From: Natrinema altunense
GTDB taxonomy: Archaea > Halobacteriota > Halobacteria > Halobacteriales > Natrialbaceae
DNA: 64,000 nucleotides
Reading direction: 5' to 3'
Assembly (NCBI RefSeq): GCF_000731985.1
Contig: NZ_JNCS01000003.1
Location: 372,001 to 436,000 of the forward strand
Part shown: one piece after another, positions 61,608 to 64,000 of the stretch
Position numbering within the stretch: the first letter of the stretch is position 1
How the letters are laid out: every line of letters begins with the position of its first letter
Notes under the pieces: generated by a model
Databases searched by the model: none
Seen by the model: the letters and a program-made list of their open reading frames with translations, nothing else
What the model was told of the DNA's origin: nothing
Made by a program: the position numbers and the translations under genes

Positions 61608-62567
61608 ATGAAGGTTTCCGTCGTCGTCTGTACCTACGCGATGGACCGCTACGATGTTTTTTCCGCGTGCGTCGACAGCGTCCTCGCTCAAACCTATGAA
61701 CCGCTCGAGATCGTCCTAGTCGTCGACGGGAACGAGGCGGTTTTCGAGCGGGTTCGGGAGGACTACGGTGGCCTCGATGACGTCGTCCTGCACTGTAACG
61801 ACGAGAATCAAGGGATTTCCTACAGCCGAACGCGAGGCGCGAAGATCGCGACCGGGGACGTCGTCGCGTTCATCGACGACGACGCCGTCGCCGAGAACGA
61901 CTGGGTGGCGGAGTTGGCTCGCGTTTACGAAGAGACCGACGCCATCGCGGTCGGCGGCCATGTCGCTCCCGACTGGGTGACCGACAAGCCCGACTTCTTC
62001 CCCGCGGAGTTCTACTGGCTCGTCGGCTGTGACGAGCGCGGGATGGGCGACCACATGGCGGAGTTGCGGAACACGTACGGTTCGAACATCTCGTTCCGGC
62101 GAGACGTGTTCCTGAACGTCGGCGGATACGACGAGAACACGGGCCGCAAGGGGGACCGTCACATTCAGGCCCACGAAGCGCCGGTCTGCATCAGAATGGC
62201 GAACGCGTACGGGAAAGGCGTGATCTACAACACCGATGCGGTCGTCCACCACAAACTGTTCGACTACCGCGGTGACTTCCGGTGGCTCGTGTTCCGCTCG
62301 TTCTGGCAGGGGTATTCGAAACGGATCATGGACCTGTTGTTACCAGAGGCGTCGGGAGACAAAAACGAATACCTGCAACAGCTTCTGCTCGAGTTCGTCC
62401 CGAGTCGGCTGTCGGATCTCGTCCGGCGCCCCTCGAGTGCGAAGGTCCAACAGCTCGTGACCATCTTCGTGTTCACTGCTGCGGTCGGCTTCGGCTACCT
62501 CTACGGGCTTGCCGAGGTAGATCGGGCGGAGCTGACTGCCGAACGCGAGGCCCCGAGCGGCGCGTAA
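61608..62567 (+). CDS. aglG: AglG-like glycosyltransferase (GT2)
   Basis: 319 aa. GT-A enzyme with MKVSVVVCTYAMDRYDVFSA, EIVLVVDGNEAVFERV, then VVAFIDDDAVAENDW (the metal-binding DxD) and SNISFRRDVFLNVGGYDE. A hydrophobic stretch near the C-terminus (TIFVFTAAVGFGYLYGLA) suggests a membrane anchor. The Haloferax AglG adds glucuronic acid to the dolichol-linked N-glycan; here the same family role is likely but the sugar is not provable. It is divergent from aglB and its promoter is shared with it. Confidence 0.85.
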   Translation: MKVSVVVCTYAMDRYDVFSACVDSVLAQTYEPLEIVLVVDGNEAVFERVREDYGGLDDVVLHCNDENQGISYSRTRGAKIATGDVVAFIDDDAVAENDWVAELARVYEETDAIAVGGHVAPDWVTDKPDFFPAEFYWLVGCDERGMGDHMAELRNTYGSNISFRRDVFLNVGGYDENTGRKGDRHIQAHEAPVCIRMANAYGKGVIYNTDAVVHHKLFDYRGDFRWLVFRSFWQGYSKRIMDLLLPEASGDKNEYLQQLLLEFVPSRLSDLVRRPSSAKVQQLVTIFVFTAAVGFGYLYGLAEVDRAELTAEREAPSGA

Positions 62568-62579
62568 GCCCACGGCGGA

Positions 62580-63746
62580 TCAATCGCCGGCCTCGTACTC
62601 CTCGTACCACGGGGGCGTGATGTCGGCGCTCGAGACGGCCGCATCGACCGCCGCCCGCATCCCCTCGTGGAACGCGTTGACGGAGAACCGATCGGCGAAG
62701 GCGGCGATCTCCGACGGCGACCAGTCAACGCCCTCGGTTTCGAACCGTCGAACCGTCTCGACCAGCGGCGGACCGCCCTCGCCGGCCCGCGTGTGGGTGT
62801 AGCCGTTCTTTCCGTCGACGACTTGGAACTGCGTCATCCCCTCCTCGACGCCGAGCAGCGGCGTGCCGGCCGCCAGCGCCTCGACCGGGGCGATCCCGAA
62901 GTCCTCGTTGCGACCGTTGAACACGAAGGCCTTCGCACCCGCCAGCAGGCGTCGTTTCTCGACTTCGTCGACGTAACCCAGGAACTCGACGTTGTCGCCG
63001 GCCAGCCGCTCGAGGCGCTCGCGTTCCGGGCCGTCGCCGGCGACGAGCAATCGACTCTCGAGATCATTGAACGCCCTGACGATCCCGTCGATATCCTTGT
63101 GCCAGTCCAGCCGCGAGAGGGTCACATAGTACTCGCCGGTCTCCTCGTCGTTCGGGTCGTACTCGTGGGTGTCGACGGGTGGATAGACGACGCTGATCTT
63201 CTCGCTTGGTACGCCCCAGTAGCGCTCGACGCGGCGCTTGACGAGTTCGGAGTTGACGACGTAGCGGTCGGGCCGGTGGGTGTTATGATCGAACAGGACT
63301 CGGATCGCGTAATGAAGGAGCAATCGGAGCCGGGAGAACCGGGCAGATTTGACCTCGCTGATCTGGTCGGACTGTCTGCGGTTCGTGTGATGGATGTAGG
63401 CAACCCAAGTCTGTTCGGTCGGGGCGACGTAAAACAGCGGCTCGTTCCCGCTCGTGACGAGGACGTCGTACTCACGGAGCGGTTCGGCGAGTTGCCACCC
63501 TACGAGATGCGCAAGCTGTCGCGCCAGCCCGCCCCGCTCGAGGGCGCGGTTCAGTAACCGGCCCTGAATGAGCTGTTCGGCCCTGATATCAGCCGGCTCG
63601 ATCGACTCGTCGCGCCAGCCGACGTAGAAGGGTGCGTCCTCGAAGACGCGAGCGAGTTCCCAGGCGAGGCGATCACCGCCACCGTTGGCGTGTTCACCCC
63701 AGTGGGCGATAGCAAGGTTCGAGCGAGGGTCGGGGTCGTTTGCCAT
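62580..63746 (-). CDS. Glycosyltransferase family 4
   Basis: 388 aa GT-B enzyme. NLAIAHWGEHANGGGDRLAWELAR (N-terminal Gly loop), then YYVTLSRLDWHKDIDGIVRAF, VAGDGPERERLERL and the donor-site NGRNEDFGIAPVEALAAGTP with two Glu residues seven apart. It ends in a helical tail with AFADRFSVNAFHEGMRAAVDAAV. It is convergent with the AglG-like gene (12 nt between) and completes the N-glycosylation group with aglB. Donor and acceptor sugars are unknown. ATG 63746 gives MANDPDPRSN. Confidence 0.9.
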   Translation of the reverse strand: MANDPDPRSNLAIAHWGEHANGGGDRLAWELARVFEDAPFYVGWRDESIEPADIRAEQLIQGRLLNRALERGGLARQLAHLVGWQLAEPLREYDVLVTSGNEPLFYVAPTEQTWVAYIHHTNRRQSDQISEVKSARFSRLRLLLHYAIRVLFDHNTHRPDRYVVNSELVKRRVERYWGVPSEKISVVYPPVDTHEYDPNDEETGEYYVTLSRLDWHKDIDGIVRAFNDLESRLLVAGDGPERERLERLAGDNVEFLGYVDEVEKRRLLAGAKAFVFNGRNEDFGIAPVEALAAGTPLLGVEEGMTQFQVVDGKNGYTHTRAGEGGPPLVETVRRFETEGVDWSPSEIAAFADRFSVNAFHEGMRAAVDAAVSSADITPPWYEEYEAGD

Positions 63747-64000
63747 TTCTCGTGGCTCCCTCCTCTAGGCGCATATTGTTCACGGATCGAACATCCATCA
63801 CAGCGCACACTGACTTTCAGTGGCGCTATGGCACGGCACTGTCGATCCACACACCACGGAGGCATAGCGCCTCGCATTATCGTAGGATTTTGAGGATGAG
63901 AACGTTGATGGCTGGTTACCGATGGGAAGACACGACATCGAGAAACCTCGAGTCGGAGAATACTGGATCCTCTCGTAATACTTCCCTCTGATCAATCACG
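63747..64000. other. Right-end intergenic sequence
   Basis: About 250 bp to the window end. It is moderately AT-rich and holds the promoter region of the GT4 gene; short frames on both strands are not convincing. Any gene beginning beyond 64000 is outside view. Confidence 0.4.

Noticed and set aside
1-64000. CRISPR arrays and cas genes
   Set aside because: I looked for short direct repeats with regular spacing and for Cas-like motifs and saw none.

Overview
The window is chromosomal DNA of a halophilic archaeon (class Halobacteria). The signs are high GC, strongly acidic proteins, leaderless-looking genes with TATA-like boxes about 25-35 nt before the start codon, and typical archaeal and haloarchaeal genes: halorhodopsin, AglB oligosaccharyltransferase, TYW1/Taw1, archaeal Trm1, RbkR-type riboflavin kinase, GpdABC/GlpK and Pth2. 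The gene complement resembles the Natrinema/Haloterrigena group, but I cannot fix the genus.

Layout. 1-10.2 kb is core metabolism and RNA modification: a membrane spermidine-synthase-like protein, an HTH regulator divergent from an EamA transporter, pth2, dcd, an alpha/beta hydrolase, a YihY/BrkB protein, trm1 and a small SWIM zinc-finger protein. 10.2-13.9 kb is a lower-GC accessory island. It holds a 465-bp deleted IS5-type element, an uncharacterised protein, a second transposase relic, an HTH plus TumE-like gene pair (possible toxin-antitoxin), a PadR remnant and a small membrane protein. 13.9-27.7 kb returns to housekeeping: hisH, uracil-DNA glycosylase, DUF99, MBL hydrolase, halorhodopsin, L40e, tsr3, a peroxiredoxin, membrane proteins, an MFS carrier, DUF502, ilvE, ribB and rbkR.

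27.9-39.7 kb is a cell-surface glycan cluster. Six genes (three glycosyltransferases and three alkaline-phosphatase-superfamily enzymes) run with exact 4-nt start/stop overlaps. An initiator tRNA-Met, a polysaccharide pyruvyl transferase, a fourth AlkP-superfamily enzyme and a Wzx-type flippase follow. All four AlkP-type enzymes have Ser or Thr, never Cys, at the nucleophile position, so simple sulfatase labels are doubtful. 39.6-46.7 kb has a DICT sensor protein, taw1, small membrane proteins, a Tat lipoprotein and a membrane-bound winged-helix protein that share paired palindromes, phosphoglycolate phosphatase, a MaoC hydratase, an orphan VapB-like antitoxin and an IS200/IS605 right-end relic.

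46.9-54.3 kb is the glycerol locus: glpK with a membrane permease, divergent from gpdABC, which feeds glycerol to dihydroxyacetone phosphate. Overlapping the gpdC stop is a degenerate Orc1/Cdc6-like AAA protein, followed by a CHAT-domain (caspase-like) protein and a convergent 44-aa membrane peptide. 58.5-63.7 kb is an N-glycosylation locus (aglB, an AglG-like glycosyltransferase and a GT4 glycosyltransferase).

The best candidates for something new are the CHAT protein with its tiny membrane partner, the HTH/TumE-like pair, the non-Cys AlkP enzymes coupled to glycosyltransferases, and the shared 21-bp-phased operator pairs at 43.5 and 44.6 kb.
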